Source: JAYFRC01 sp034926415
GTDB taxonomy: Bacteria > Bacillota > Clostridia > Oscillospirales > Oscillospiraceae
Length of the DNA stretch: 32,067 nucleotides
Direction: 5' to 3'
NCBI GenBank assembly: GCA_034926415.1
Contig: JAYFRC010000088.1
Span: forward strand, 1 to 32,067
Shown: positions 1-7,669 of the stretch, one piece after another
How the letters are laid out: each line of letters begins with the position of its first letter
Numbering within the stretch: position 1 is the stretch's first letter
The notes under the pieces: generated by a model
The model's database searches: none
Seen by the model: the letters and a program-made list of their open reading frames with translations, nothing else
What the model was told of the DNA's origin: nothing
Program-made: the position numbers and the translations under genes

Positions 1-10
1 GCGGGAGATG

Positions 11-62
11 AAAAAGCCCCTTTTGTATGTCCGGCCGGATTCTCATACAAAAGGGGCCTTTT
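11..62. terminator. Rho-independent terminator after rplQ, bidirectional
   Basis: A perfect 14-bp stem (16-29 paired with 44-57) is flanked by an A-run on the left and a T-run on the right, so it reads as an intrinsic terminator on both strands. On the minus strand the stem is followed by TTTTT, which fits the end of the long ribosomal protein transcription unit. A second small GC hairpin (68-73/78-83) lies just upstream of it in the minus direction. Confidence 0.9.
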
Positions 63-104
63 ACGGGGCGGGGAAGACCCCGCGCCCACAAAAGCCATAA
101 ATTG

Positions 105-170
105 GGTGGAATCACTTGACCCCTAAGGTCAATGGCATGGCCGGTATTGTACAGGTACCGGCTGTCCACC
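105..170 (-). ncRNA. Candidate structured 3' UTR RNA after rplQ (three-way junction)
   Basis: Between the rplQ stop and the terminator, the minus-strand RNA can fold into a closing helix (170-165 with 110-105, GGUGGA/UCCACC). This encloses two hairpins: 162-156 with 146-140 (GCCGGUA/UACCGGC) and 132-127 with 121-116 (UUGACC/GGUCAA). All three helices are perfectly paired and their unpaired joints are short. The position is the same as that of the L17 downstream element known from lactic acid bacteria and Listeria, but I cannot show homology. The folding is seen by eye only; a function is inferred. Confidence 0.45.
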
Positions 171-196
171 TTAAAGCGAGCTCTTTATGATTAAGC

Positions 197-541
197 TCAC
201 TTTACCAGCTCGATAAGAGCGGTCTCGCCTGCGTCTCCGCGGCGGACGCCGGTGCGCGTAATGCGGGTATAGCCGCCGGCGCGCTCCGTATAGCTGGGAG
301 CAATTTCCTTAAACAGCTTCTTGGCAATGTCTTCTCTTGTGATGAAGCTCATGGCCTGGCGGTAAGCTGCCAGATCACCCTTCTTGCCGAGGGAGATCAT
401 CTTCTCGGCCAGAGGCGCAATTTCCTTGCATCTCGTCAGCGTGGTCTCCATCTTCCCTTTATCCAGAAAATCAGTAACCTGCTGGCGGAGCATGGCCTTG
501 CGCTGGTCGGTAGTTTTGCCGAGCTTGCGAGTTCCGGGCAT
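197..541 (-). CDS. rplQ: 50S ribosomal protein L17
   Basis: L17 is a large-subunit protein near the exit tunnel. The 114-residue product has the family N-terminus with the LGKTTDQRKAMLR segment and the C-terminal GYTRITRTGVRRGDAGETALIELV block, and is the usual length. An AAGGAGG site lies about 8 nt before the ATG. It is the last gene of the alpha segment, just downstream of rpoA, and is followed by a structured spacer and a strong terminator. Confidence 0.98.
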   Translation of the reverse strand: MPGTRKLGKTTDQRKAMLRQQVTDFLDKGKMETTLTRCKEIAPLAEKMISLGKKGDLAAYRQAMSFITREDIAKKLFKEIAPSYTERAGGYTRITRTGVRRGDAGETALIELVK

Positions 542-577
542 TTCGTTATCCTCCTTGTTACAGAGTAGAAACTCTGA

Positions 578-1528
578 TCAGTTGTTGTCTTCGCTTGCGA
601 GAGACAGTCCCATCATGGCCAGCTTGTTTATGACCTCTTCGAGGGACTTGCGGCCAAGGTTGCGAACTTTCATCATGTCGTCCTCGGTCTTGGAAATAAG
701 ATCGGCGACGGTGTTGATGTTGGCGCGCTTGAGGCAGTTAAAGCTGCGGACCGAAAGGTCAAGCTCCTCAATGGTGAGCTCGAGGACCTTGTCTCTCTGA
801 GTCTCGGTCTTCTCGACGACGGTGGACTTGCTGCCCACGGTCTCGGAGAGGTCGGTAAACAGAGTGAAGTGGTCGCACAGTATCTTTGCCGTGAGGGACA
901 CCGCGTCGCGCGCAGTTATAGTCCCGTCGGTCCAGACTTCAAGCGTCAGCTTGTCGAAATCCGTAACGTTACCAACGCGCGTGTTTTCTACGGTGTAGTT
1001 CACCTTGTGCACCGGCGTATAAATGGAGTCGACCGGTATCACGCCTATAACGGTCTGGGTGCTCTTGTTGCGGTCTGCGGATACATATCCGCGGCCATGG
1101 CTCATGGTTATTTCCATGTTGAGCGTCGCTCCGTCACCTAGCGTCGCGATGTGCATATCGGGGTTCAGTACCTCGACCTCTCCATCGCTCTTGATATCGC
1201 CCGCTGTCACCTCACAGGGGCCAACAGCCTCGATGTAAACGGTCTTGATGCCCTCGCTGTGTATCTTGGCAATTATTCCCTTGACATTGAGCACGATGTC
1301 GGTGACGTCTTCCTTCACTCCGGGGATAGTGGAGAACTCGTGCTGTATTCCGGCAATCTTGATGCTGGTCGCAGCGGTGCCGGGCAGAGAGGAGAGCAGT
1401 ATGCGTCTGAGCGCGTTGCCGAGCGTGGTTCCATATCCGCGCTCGAGAGGCTCGACGACGTACTTTCCGTAAGTCACGTCACCGGGGGTTTCGATACACT
1501 CTATCTGGGGCTTCTCAATTTCAATCAT
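578..1528 (-). CDS. rpoA: DNA-directed RNA polymerase subunit alpha
   Basis: This is the alpha subunit, which dimerises to start assembly of RNA polymerase and whose C-terminal domain contacts UP elements and activators. The 316 residues show the N-terminal dimerisation domain, with YGTTLGNALRRILLSSLPG near residues 33-51. A linker follows at about 230-250, then an alpha-CTD with LDLSVRSFNCLKRANI and VRNLGRKSLEEV. The length is normal. A GGAGGG site precedes the ATG. It sits between rpsD and rplQ as in most bacteria, so polymerase and ribosome production are coupled. Confidence 0.98.
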   Translation of the reverse strand: MIEIEKPQIECIETPGDVTYGKYVVEPLERGYGTTLGNALRRILLSSLPGTAATSIKIAGIQHEFSTIPGVKEDVTDIVLNVKGIIAKIHSEGIKTVYIEAVGPCEVTAGDIKSDGEVEVLNPDMHIATLGDGATLNMEITMSHGRGYVSADRNKSTQTVIGVIPVDSIYTPVHKVNYTVENTRVGNVTDFDKLTLEVWTDGTITARDAVSLTAKILCDHFTLFTDLSETVGSKSTVVEKTETQRDKVLELTIEELDLSVRSFNCLKRANINTVADLISKTEDDMMKVRNLGRKSLEEVINKLAMMGLSLASEDNN

Positions 1529-1606
1529 GCAGTTACCCTCCTGTTCCTTGCGTACGGTCTAAGCCGCCGCATGTTAATAAAATTGCGAATGATTGAGGGT
1601 TTTCTA

Positions 1607-2209
1607 TTATTTGGAGTACAACTCAACGATAAGGTGCTCCTCGATAGGCATGTCGATATCCGCGCGCTCGGGCATCTTGACGACAGTGACCTTAAGAGCG
1701 TTCTTCTCGCGCTCGATCCACTGGGGAAGAGTGACCGAAATGGCGTCCTCTCCGGTAAGTCTCTTGAACTTCGCGGAAGAACGGCTGCTCTCTCTGACCT
1801 CTATAACATCTCCGGGCTTGACGAGATAAGAGGGAATGTTCACCTTTTTACCGTTGATTGTGAAATGTGCATGAGTGACGAGCTGACGAGCCTCGCGGCG
1901 GGTCATCGCAAAGCCTGCGCGATAGATGACGTTGTCGAGACGACGCTCGATCATGACAAGCAGGTTCTCGCCGGTCTTACCGGGCATGGTAGAGGCCTTC
2001 TCATAGTACATATGGAACTGCTTCTCCATGATGCCGTAGACGAACTTGACCTTCTGCTTCTCGTTGAGCTGAGTAGCGTACTCGCTCTTCTTCTTTCTCA
2101 TCTGGCCGCCGGGGTTGCGGGTGGTGTTCTTCTTGTTGTAACCCATGTAGGTGGGGGATATGCCGAGCGCCTTGCAGCGCTTTGCTATGGGCTGCATATT
2201 CTTAGCCAT
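1607..2209 (-). CDS. rpsD: 30S ribosomal protein S4
   Basis: S4 is a primary 16S rRNA binding protein that starts assembly of the 5' domain. The 200-residue product has the N-terminal S4 domain and a classic S4 RNA-binding motif around residues 90-150 (ERRLDNVIYRAGFAMTRREA). Only one cysteine is present near the N-terminus, so this is the zinc-free form. The gene lies inside the alpha segment between rpsK and rpoA rather than alone as in Bacillus subtilis, and is followed by a 78-nt spacer before rpoA in which I see no clear element. Confidence 0.98.
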   Translation of the reverse strand: MAKNMQPIAKRCKALGISPTYMGYNKKNTTRNPGGQMRKKKSEYATQLNEKQKVKFVYGIMEKQFHMYYEKASTMPGKTGENLLVMIERRLDNVIYRAGFAMTRREARQLVTHAHFTINGKKVNIPSYLVKPGDVIEVRESSRSSAKFKRLTGEDAISVTLPQWIEREKNALKVTVVKMPERADIDMPIEEHLIVELYSK

Positions 2210-2237
2210 AATTATATAATCCTCCTTCTATCCTAAA

Positions 2238-2660
2238 TCAGACGCGGCGTCTCTTGGGAGGACGGCATCCGTTGTGGGGGATAGGAGTAACGTCCTTTAT
2301 CATCGTTACTTCGAGGCCCACAGCCTGAAGCGCGCGGATAGCGGCTTCACGGCCCGAACCGGGACCCTTGACATAGACCTCGACATTCTTGAGCCCATAC
2401 TCCATGGCCGCCTTGGAAGCGGTCTCTGCCGCAGTCTGAGCGGCGAACGGGGTGGACTTTTTGCTGCCGCGGAATCCAAGCCCGCCGGAGGAAGCCCACG
2501 AAAGAGCGTTGCCCTGCATGTCGGTCACCGTGACCATGGTGTTGTTGAAGGAAGAGCGGATATGAACCTGGCCGTTCTCTACTACTTTCTTCTCCTTGCG
2601 GCGGCGAACGACTTTCTTGCCGCCCTTGTTGGCCGCTGATGCGTTATTTGCACTTGCCAT
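2238..2660 (-). CDS. rpsK: 30S ribosomal protein S11
   Basis: S11 forms part of the platform of the small subunit. The 140 residues include the core HIRSSFNNTMVTVTDMQGNA, the block SSGGLGFRGSKKSTPFAAQ and the C-terminal VTPIPHNGCRPPKRRRV ending typical of the family. An N-terminal Asn/Ala/Lys-rich extension of about 25 residues precedes the core, a little longer than in E. coli. It lies between rpsM and rpsD. Confidence 0.98.
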   Translation of the reverse strand: MASANNASAANKGGKKVVRRRKEKKVVENGQVHIRSSFNNTMVTVTDMQGNALSWASSGGLGFRGSKKSTPFAAQTAAETASKAAMEYGLKNVEVYVKGPGSGREAAIRALQAVGLEVTMIKDVTPIPHNGCRPPKRRRV

Positions 2661-2677
2661 TCTTTGAAACTCCCTCC

Positions 2678-3046
2678 TTACTTCTTCTTATTCGCAATGG
2701 TCTTCTTGGGGCCCTTGCGTGTTCTTGCATTTGTCTTGCTGCGCTGTCCGCGGACGGGAAGTCCCTTGCGGTGACGAGAGCCGCGGTAGCAGCCTATCTC
2801 GGTCAGACGCTTGATGTCCAGCGCGGTGTTGCGGCGCAGGTCGCCCTCGACCATGTGGGACTTGTCAATCTCCTCACGGAGCTTGGCTTCGTCGGACTCG
2901 GTCAAATCCTTGACTCGAGTGTCGGGGCTGATACCGGTCGCGGCGAGGATGTCGTTAGCGCTCTTTCTGCCGATGCCGTAGATATAGGTCAGGCCTATCT
3001 CGATGCGCTTATCCTTCGGCAGGTCAATGCCGGCAATACGTGCCAT
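2678..3046 (-). CDS. rpsM: 30S ribosomal protein S13
   Basis: S13 lies in the head of the small subunit and bridges to L5 and the P-site tRNA. The 122-residue product begins MARIAGIDLPKDKR and carries the helix-hairpin-helix region with IYGIGRKSANDIL. Its basic tail (RGQRSKTNARTRKGPKK) is characteristic. It has a TTTGGAGGTG ribosome binding site and opens the alpha segment after a 91-nt spacer downstream of rpmJ. Confidence 0.98.
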   Translation of the reverse strand: MARIAGIDLPKDKRIEIGLTYIYGIGRKSANDILAATGISPDTRVKDLTESDEAKLREEIDKSHMVEGDLRRNTALDIKRLTEIGCYRGSRHRKGLPVRGQRSKTNARTRKGPKKTIANKKK

Positions 3047-3086
3047 ACTTTTTAAGCACCTCCAAATAATTTTTTGCTATTCTGTT

Positions 3087-3108
3087 CTCCGTCCAAACCC
3101 GGGCGGAG
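3087..3108 (-). promoter_or_regulatory. Hairpin in the rpmJ-rpsM spacer
   Basis: In the 91-nt spacer before rpsM, positions 3087-3094 pair with 3101-3108 around a 6-nt loop. On the minus strand this gives 5 bp, one mismatch, then 2 bp. No U-run follows, so it is not a terminator. In E. coli the S4-binding control site of the alpha operon sits before rpsM. The shared position is suggestive only; no pseudoknot could be shown by eye. Confidence 0.3.
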
Positions 3109-3137
3109 GAAATTCCGTGTGTCTGCTGGGAGCGAAC

Positions 3138-3251
3138 TCAGCCCTGTCTCTGCTTGTGCTTGGGATTCTCGCAAATGACCATTACGCGGCCCTTGCGGCG
3201 GATCACCTTGCACTTTTCGCACATAGGCTTCACGGACGGTCTTACTTTCAT
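3138..3251 (-). CDS. rpmJ: 50S ribosomal protein L36
   Basis: This 37-residue gene begins MKVRPSVKPMCEKCKVIRRK and ends in a TGA. L36 is the smallest large-subunit protein and stabilises domain V of 23S rRNA. The zinc ligands C11, C14, C27 and H32 are all present, so it is the zinc-binding form. An AGGAGG-type site lies just before the ATG. It sits between infA and rpsM in the expected order, with only 14 nt to the infA stop. Confidence 0.97.
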   Translation of the reverse strand: MKVRPSVKPMCEKCKVIRRKGRVMVICENPKHKQRQG

Positions 3252-3265
3252 GATTTCAAAACCTC

Positions 3266-3484
3266 CTATTTGCTTCGCCAGGTAATCCGACCACGAGTAA
3301 GGTCGTATGGAGACATCTCCACCGTTACCTTGTCGCCGGGCAGAATCCTGATAAAATTCATCCGGAGTTTTCCGGAAATATGCGCCAGAATCGTATGTCC
3401 GTTTCCGATATCAACCTGAAACGTGGTGTTGGGCAGGGATTCAATAACCTTGCCCTCAACTTCGATCATGTCGTCTTTTGCCAA
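3266..3484 (-). CDS. infA: Translation initiation factor IF-1
   Basis: IF-1 binds the A site of the 30S subunit during initiation. The 72-residue product is a single OB fold of standard length, with the family blocks VEGKVIESLPNTTFQV, AHISGKLRMNFIRILPGD and LTRGRITWR. The start codon is TTG (caa at 3482-3484 on the plus strand) with an AGGAGGG site 7 nt upstream. No in-frame ATG could give the conserved MAKDD start. The TTG may hold down expression relative to the ribosomal proteins, but that is inference. Confidence 0.97.
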   Translation of the reverse strand: MAKDDMIEVEGKVIESLPNTTFQVDIGNGHTILAHISGKLRMNFIRILPGDKVTVEMSPYDLTRGRITWRSK

Positions 3485-3487
3485 GCG

Positions 3488-3772
3488 TTATCCCTCCTGG
3501 TCAAGATGGCTCATCTCGCCGAAAACGGCGAGGGCCGTACGAACTTCTGCGTTCGTGACAGATTGATTGTTTCTTATCTTCTCGGCAAGAGCGCTGTTGT
3601 CCTTTGCGATGAAGCTCACGTGTCTGTACTTCTTTCGCTTCGGCGTTTCAACTCTCCGGCCTTTTCCATCCGCCGTCAGGAGAAACTCGCCGTCCGTGCC
3701 GAGCACGTATAGCGTTGTTCCTTTGTCCCTTCCGGCCTCGGATAAAACAATGTCGGCTTTCTCGATGTCCAT
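3488..3772 (-). CDS. KOW-domain RNA-binding protein, L14e-like
   Basis: A protein of about 94 residues starting MDIEKADIVLSEAGRDKGT. The N-terminal 45 residues look like a KOW/SH3-like fold (an AGRDKGT turn, then VLGTDGEFLLTADGKGR), as in the L14e/L27e families. The rest is basic, then acidic. The ATG overlaps the map stop as TAATG, which argues against the longer frame starting at 3835. Small KOW genes between map and infA are common in Clostridia. Ribosome or RNA association is likely from fold and location, but its role is not shown here. Confidence 0.85.
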   Translation of the reverse strand: MDIEKADIVLSEAGRDKGTTLYVLGTDGEFLLTADGKGRRVETPKRKKYRHVSFIAKDNSALAEKIRNNQSVTNAEVRTALAVFGEMSHLDQEG

Positions 3773-4557
3773 TACAGATCTTCCGGTCCGATATCCGGGA
3801 CGGTCAGGATTTCGGGATCCGCGCCGCCTTCGCATATCACAATCGTATTCTCATAATGAGCCGCGTTGCGGCCATCCTTCGTCCGAACGGTCCAACCGTC
3901 GGGCATCGCCTTTATGGCGACGCCTCCGGCGTTGACCATCGGCTCGATCGCCAGCGTCATGCCGTGCAGCAGGCGCGGCCCTCTTCCGGGATGGTCGGCG
4001 TGGTTCACATAGTTCGGGACCTCGGGCGCCTCATGCATCTTCGTGCCTATCCCGTGACCGACATACTCGCGGACGACCGAAAAGTCGTTTGCTTCTACAT
4101 AGGTCTGTATAGCCAGAGAAATGTCCCAGAGGTGGCCGCCTTCCTTCGCGAGCTTGATTCCCTCGAAGAACGACTGACGAGTAACGTCTATAAGCCGCTG
4201 GTCCTCGTCGGATATCTTTCCGCAGGCGAAGGTTCCGGCGCAGTCACCGTGGTAGCCTCCGATAAAGGCACCCACGTCGATGCTTACTATGTCGCCTTCC
4301 TTCAGCTTTCTGTGTCCCGGTATGCCGTGGATTATCTCGTCGTTGACGGATACGCACGCACTTGCCGGAAACCCGTTGTAGTTGAGGAAGGACGGCGTGG
4401 CGCCGCGGCTCGTGATGAAATCATAAACCGCTTTGTCAATCTCCTTGGTGGTGACTCCGGGCTTTACAAGCCTCCCCGCTACCGTTCTCGCGGCGGAGGT
4501 TATCTTGCCTGCGAGGCGCATGGCCTCTATCTCATGGGGAGATTTGAGCGTTATCAT
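3772..4557 (-). CDS. map: Methionine aminopeptidase, type I
   Basis: This enzyme removes the initiator methionine from new proteins in the cytoplasm. The 261-residue pita-bread fold has all five metal ligands: D94, D105, H168, E205 and E236. H77 (in IIHGIPGH) is the conserved substrate-binding histidine. There is no N-terminal zinc-finger extension, so it is the short type Ia form. Its start overlaps the adk stop as ATGA, and its stop overlaps the next gene as TAATG, so translation is likely coupled across three genes. Confidence 0.97.
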   Translation of the reverse strand: MITLKSPHEIEAMRLAGKITSAARTVAGRLVKPGVTTKEIDKAVYDFITSRGATPSFLNYNGFPASACVSVNDEIIHGIPGHRKLKEGDIVSIDVGAFIGGYHGDCAGTFACGKISDEDQRLIDVTRQSFFEGIKLAKEGGHLWDISLAIQTYVEANDFSVVREYVGHGIGTKMHEAPEVPNYVNHADHPGRGPRLLHGMTLAIEPMVNAGGVAIKAMPDGWTVRTKDGRNAAHYENTIVICEGGADPEILTVPDIGPEDL

Positions 4558-5192
4558 CTCTTCTGCCCCAGGACCTTGAGGATCTTAGCCGTGGTTCCGG
4601 AAACGCTGCCCTGGTCCTGAATTGCCTTCAGGATGCCGCGCTTTTCATAAAACGCTTTGAGCGGCTCGGTCTCTCTGTGATAAACGTCGAGACGTGCCTT
4701 TACGGTTTCCGGCGCGTCGTCCGCGCGCTGTACGAGCTTTCCGCCGCATATGTCGCACACGCCCTCAACCTTGGGGGGCACGCCGACGATGTGGTAGCTG
4801 GAGCCGCACTTTTCGCAGACTCTGCGTCCGCTCATGCGGTTCATTATCGCCTCGTCCGAAATCTCGAGGGATAGGACGGCGTCGAATTTGATTCCGGCCT
4901 TTTCGAGCGCCTCGGCCTGACCTATAGTGCGGGGCACTCCGTCGAGTATATAGCCCTTCTTGCAGTCGTCGGCTTTGAGGCGGTCGCTTATTATGCCGAT
5001 TATCACTTCGTCGGGCACCAGCTTGCCGGCGTCCATGTATTCTTTTGCCTTAAGACCGGTAGGCGTGCCGTCCTTGATGGCGGCTCTGAGGATATTGCCG
5101 GTCGAGATGGTGGGAATCCCCAGCTCTCTCATCAGCTCCTCTGCCTGCGTGCCTTTTCCGGCGCCGGGGGCGCCGAGCATTATAAGATTCAT
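4554..5192 (-). CDS. adk: Adenylate kinase
   Basis: It catalyses ATP + AMP to 2 ADP and keeps the adenylate pool balanced. The 212 residues show the P-loop GAPGAGKGT at 7-15 (K13), the AMP-binding region around TGNILR, and LDGVPRT at 83-89 (LDGFPRT in most relatives). The long LID has a zinc site, C126-C129-C146-C149, as in gram-positive enzymes. It lies between secY and map in the spc segment. The upstream ribosome binding site is weak (GAGTGA). Confidence 0.98.
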   Translation of the reverse strand: MNLIMLGAPGAGKGTQAEELMRELGIPTISTGNILRAAIKDGTPTGLKAKEYMDAGKLVPDEVIIGIISDRLKADDCKKGYILDGVPRTIGQAEALEKAGIKFDAVLSLEISDEAIMNRMSGRRVCEKCGSSYHIVGVPPKVEGVCDICGGKLVQRADDAPETVKARLDVYHRETEPLKAFYEKRGILKAIQDQGSVSGTTAKILKVLGQKR

Positions 5193-5208
5193 GGTATCAC
5201 TCTTTTCT

Positions 5209-6495
5209 TTAACCGAGGAAACCCTTGTACTGGCGAGCCAGCATCTGGTTTTCCAAAGCCTTGACCGTCTCCAGAGCGACGCCGACGACGATTATGACGG
5301 ACGTACCGCCGATCGACAGCGCGGAAATGCTGATAATCTTACCGGCGATAAGCGGGCAGATAGCAACGACGCCAAGGAATATCGCGCCGAACAGCGTGAC
5401 CTTGCTGAGCACCTTGGCGATAAAGTCAGCGGTGGGCTTGCCGGGACGGAATCCCGGAATGAAGCCGCCGTTGCGCTTAAGGTTGTTGGATATCTCGGTC
5501 GGGTTGAACTGGATGGTCGCATAGAAATAGCTGAACGCGATTATCAGCAGGAAGTAGCATATCATATAGAGCACGGACTTCGTGTCGATTGCGTTCATAA
5601 ACGCCGCAGCTACGCTTCCCTCGGCCGGAGTCGGCAAAAATGCCGCTATGGTTGCGGGGAGCATCGCGATGGACTGGGCAAAGATTATAGGCAGGACGCC
5701 GGACATGTTGACCTTCATAGGAAGGGTCGTGTTCTGGCCGCCGTACATCTTGCGTCCGACCTGGCGTTTCGCGTACTGCACCGGAATACGGCGCTCCGCG
5801 TCGCCCACATGGACGATAAGCACAACGAGAGCTATAATGCCGACTATTATAAAGGCAATCATACCCACGTTGAGGTTGCCGAGCGTGTAGTTCTGGGACA
5901 GTGTGGACACCGCGGAGGGTATGCGGGAGATAATGGACGCGAACAGCAGGATAGAAATACCGTTGCCGATACCGAATTCCGTTACCTGCTCGCCGAGCCA
6001 CATCATGAATGCGGAGCCCGCGATGAAGGAAATGATTATGACCAGCGCGGCGGGAATGCCGGTGTCGGTCAGGATTCCGTACTGGTTACGCATCATCATA
6101 TAGTAAGCGAAGCCCTGGATGAAAGCGATGAGCACGGTCGTGTAACGCGTGATGCTCATCAGCTTCTTGCGGCCCTCTTCGCCCTCGTCCCTCGACATGC
6201 GCTCGAGGGCGGGAATTGCGACGGTCAGCAGCTGTATAATAATCTGGCTGTTGATGTAGGGCTGTATGCTCAGGGCAAACACCGTGGCGTCAGCGAAGGC
6301 GCCGCCGGACATGACGTTGTACAGTCCGAGGACCGTGGTGCTCATGGAGTCGAGATACGACGTCAGAGTAGCCACGTCAACGTAAGGCACGGGAATAGCG
6401 TTGCCTATACGGTAGATGAGGATGATCAATAACGTAAAGACAATCTTTTTGCGAAGCTCGGGTATGGCCCATGCTTTGCGAACAGTCTCTATCAC
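5209..6495 (-). CDS. secY: Protein translocase subunit SecY
   Basis: SecY is the membrane channel of the Sec protein-export machinery. The 428-residue product has ten hydrophobic segments, a plug region after TM1, the IPALERMSRDEGEEGRKKL loop and the late motif NLKRNGGFIPGFRPGKPT used in SecA/ribosome contact. The start is GTG (6495-6493), one base after the rplO stop, with GAGGTG 7 nt upstream inside the end of rplO. The tight junction suggests translational coupling with L15. Confidence 0.98.
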   Translation of the reverse strand: MIETVRKAWAIPELRKKIVFTLLIILIYRIGNAIPVPYVDVATLTSYLDSMSTTVLGLYNVMSGGAFADATVFALSIQPYINSQIIIQLLTVAIPALERMSRDEGEEGRKKLMSITRYTTVLIAFIQGFAYYMMMRNQYGILTDTGIPAALVIIISFIAGSAFMMWLGEQVTEFGIGNGISILLFASIISRIPSAVSTLSQNYTLGNLNVGMIAFIIVGIIALVVLIVHVGDAERRIPVQYAKRQVGRKMYGGQNTTLPMKVNMSGVLPIIFAQSIAMLPATIAAFLPTPAEGSVAAAFMNAIDTKSVLYMICYFLLIIAFSYFYATIQFNPTEISNNLKRNGGFIPGFRPGKPTADFIAKVLSKVTLFGAIFLGVVAICPLIAGKIISISALSIGGTSVIIVVGVALETVKALENQMLARQYKGFLG

Positions 6496-6496
6496 G

Positions 6497-6937
6497 TTAC
6501 ATCACCTCTGCCTTTCCTCCGGCCGCCTCGATAGCTTCCTTGGCGGACTTGGAAAAGGCAGCGGCTTTTACGGTGACTTTTTTCTCAACTTTGCCGTTGC
6601 CGAGTACCTTGAAGCCGTACTCGCATTTGCTGAGAACTCCCTTTTTGAGAAGAGTTTCAGCGGTAACGGTATCGCCGTCGTCGAACGCGTTGAGCGCGCT
6701 GAGATTTATTATCTCATACGGCTTTGCAAAAATATTGTTGAAACCGCGCTTGGGGATACGACGTGCCAGAGGCATCTGGCCGCCTTCGAATCCGATACGG
6801 ACGCCGCCGCCGCTGCGCGCCTTCTGGCCCTTGTGGCCTTTGCCCGCGGTCTTGCCGTTGCCGCTGCCGGAGCCGCGGCCCTTGCGGTATGCCTCGCGGG
6901 TAGAACCCTCTGCGGGTTTAAGTTCATGAAGATTCAT
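6497..6937 (-). CDS. rplO: 50S ribosomal protein L15
   Basis: L15 is a late-assembly protein of the large subunit with a long basic N-terminal extension. The 146 residues begin MNLHELKPAEGSTREAYRKG. The Gly/Arg/Lys-rich stretch with GSGNGKTAGKGHKGQKARSG follows, then the globular C-terminal half. The length matches the family. A strong AAGGAGGTG site precedes the ATG, and the stop is one base from secY. Confidence 0.98.
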   Translation of the reverse strand: MNLHELKPAEGSTREAYRKGRGSGSGNGKTAGKGHKGQKARSGGGVRIGFEGGQMPLARRIPKRGFNNIFAKPYEIINLSALNAFDDGDTVTAETLLKKGVLSKCEYGFKVLGNGKVEKKVTVKAAAFSKSAKEAIEAAGGKAEVM

Positions 6938-6952
6938 TTCGCTCGCACCTCC

Positions 6953-7135
6953 TTATTTTTCCTCGGTGACCTGCAGCAGATAGCCAATCTTGGCAATCTT
7001 GCCGCGGGTCTGAGCGTTGTCGGGCTGCACGGTGGAGTCGCCTATCTTGCGCAGTCCCATGGAGTTGGCAGTAGTAATATGCTTATCCAGTCTGCCGTTC
7101 AGGCTCTTTACGAGCTTAATGTTCAGCTTTGCCAT
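6953..7135 (-). CDS. rpmD: 50S ribosomal protein L30
   Basis: A 60-residue protein of the L30 family: MAKLNIKLVKSLNGR at the start, a central SMGLRKIGDSTVQPDNAQTRGKI block and a short C-terminal strand (YLLQVTEE). It binds 23S rRNA in the large subunit. It lies between rpsE and rplO as in other Bacillota. Length is normal and the stop is 15 nt before rplO. Confidence 0.97.
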   Translation of the reverse strand: MAKLNIKLVKSLNGRLDKHITTANSMGLRKIGDSTVQPDNAQTRGKIAKIGYLLQVTEEK

Positions 7136-7149
7136 TTCTCTGCCCCTCC

Positions 7150-7650
7150 TTAACCCTTAATCTCGTCGACGCTCTTGCCGCGGATCTTGGCTACTTCCTC
7201 GGGCCCTCTCAGAGCGGCGAGCCCTTCGAAAGTCGCAGCAACGACGTTAGCGGGGTTGTTGGAACGCAGGCACTTGGTACGAATGTCCTTGATGCCGGCG
7301 GCTTCGAGCACCGCGCGGACAGGACCTCCGGCGATAACGCCGGTACCGGGAGCTGCGGGCTTCATCAGCACGCGGCCTGCGCCGAACTCACCGGTAACCT
7401 CGTGAGGGATGGTGGTTCCGGACAGAGAAACATTTATAAGATGCTTCTTGGCGTCGTCGATTCCCTTGCGGATAGCCTCGGGAACTTCGGCAGCCTTGCC
7501 CAGTCCATAGCCGACCTTGCCCTTGCCGTCTCCGACAACGACCAGCGCCGCGAACTTGAAGATACGGCCGCCCTTGACGGTCTTGGAGACGCGGTTCAGG
7601 GAAACGACCTTTTCCAGCATCTCGTTGGGATCTTTTTCAAATCTTGGCAT
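7150..7650 (-). CDS. rpsE: 30S ribosomal protein S5
   Basis: S5 lines the mRNA entry site and affects decoding accuracy. The 166-residue product has the double-stranded-RNA-binding N-terminal domain (VSLNRVSKTVKGGRIFKFAALVVVGDGKG) and the S5 C-terminal domain (APGTGVIAGGPVRAVLEAAGI). Length and motifs are standard. It sits between rplR and rpmD. Confidence 0.98.
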   Translation of the reverse strand: MPRFEKDPNEMLEKVVSLNRVSKTVKGGRIFKFAALVVVGDGKGKVGYGLGKAAEVPEAIRKGIDDAKKHLINVSLSGTTIPHEVTGEFGAGRVLMKPAAPGTGVIAGGPVRAVLEAAGIKDIRTKCLRSNNPANVVAATFEGLAALRGPEEVAKIRGKSVDEIKG

Positions 7651-7669
7651 TTATTCGTTCCTCCTCCAA

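Noticed and set aside
1151..2236. A 361-codon plus-strand frame over rpoA and rpsD
   Set aside because: It is antisense to two conserved genes, with no family resemblance.
4960..6432. A 490-codon open frame on the plus strand
   Set aside because: It lies opposite adk and secY, which are certain genes. Its product is rich in Arg, Asp, His and Gly, as expected for an antisense shadow of GC-rich codons, and has no domain or ribosome binding site.
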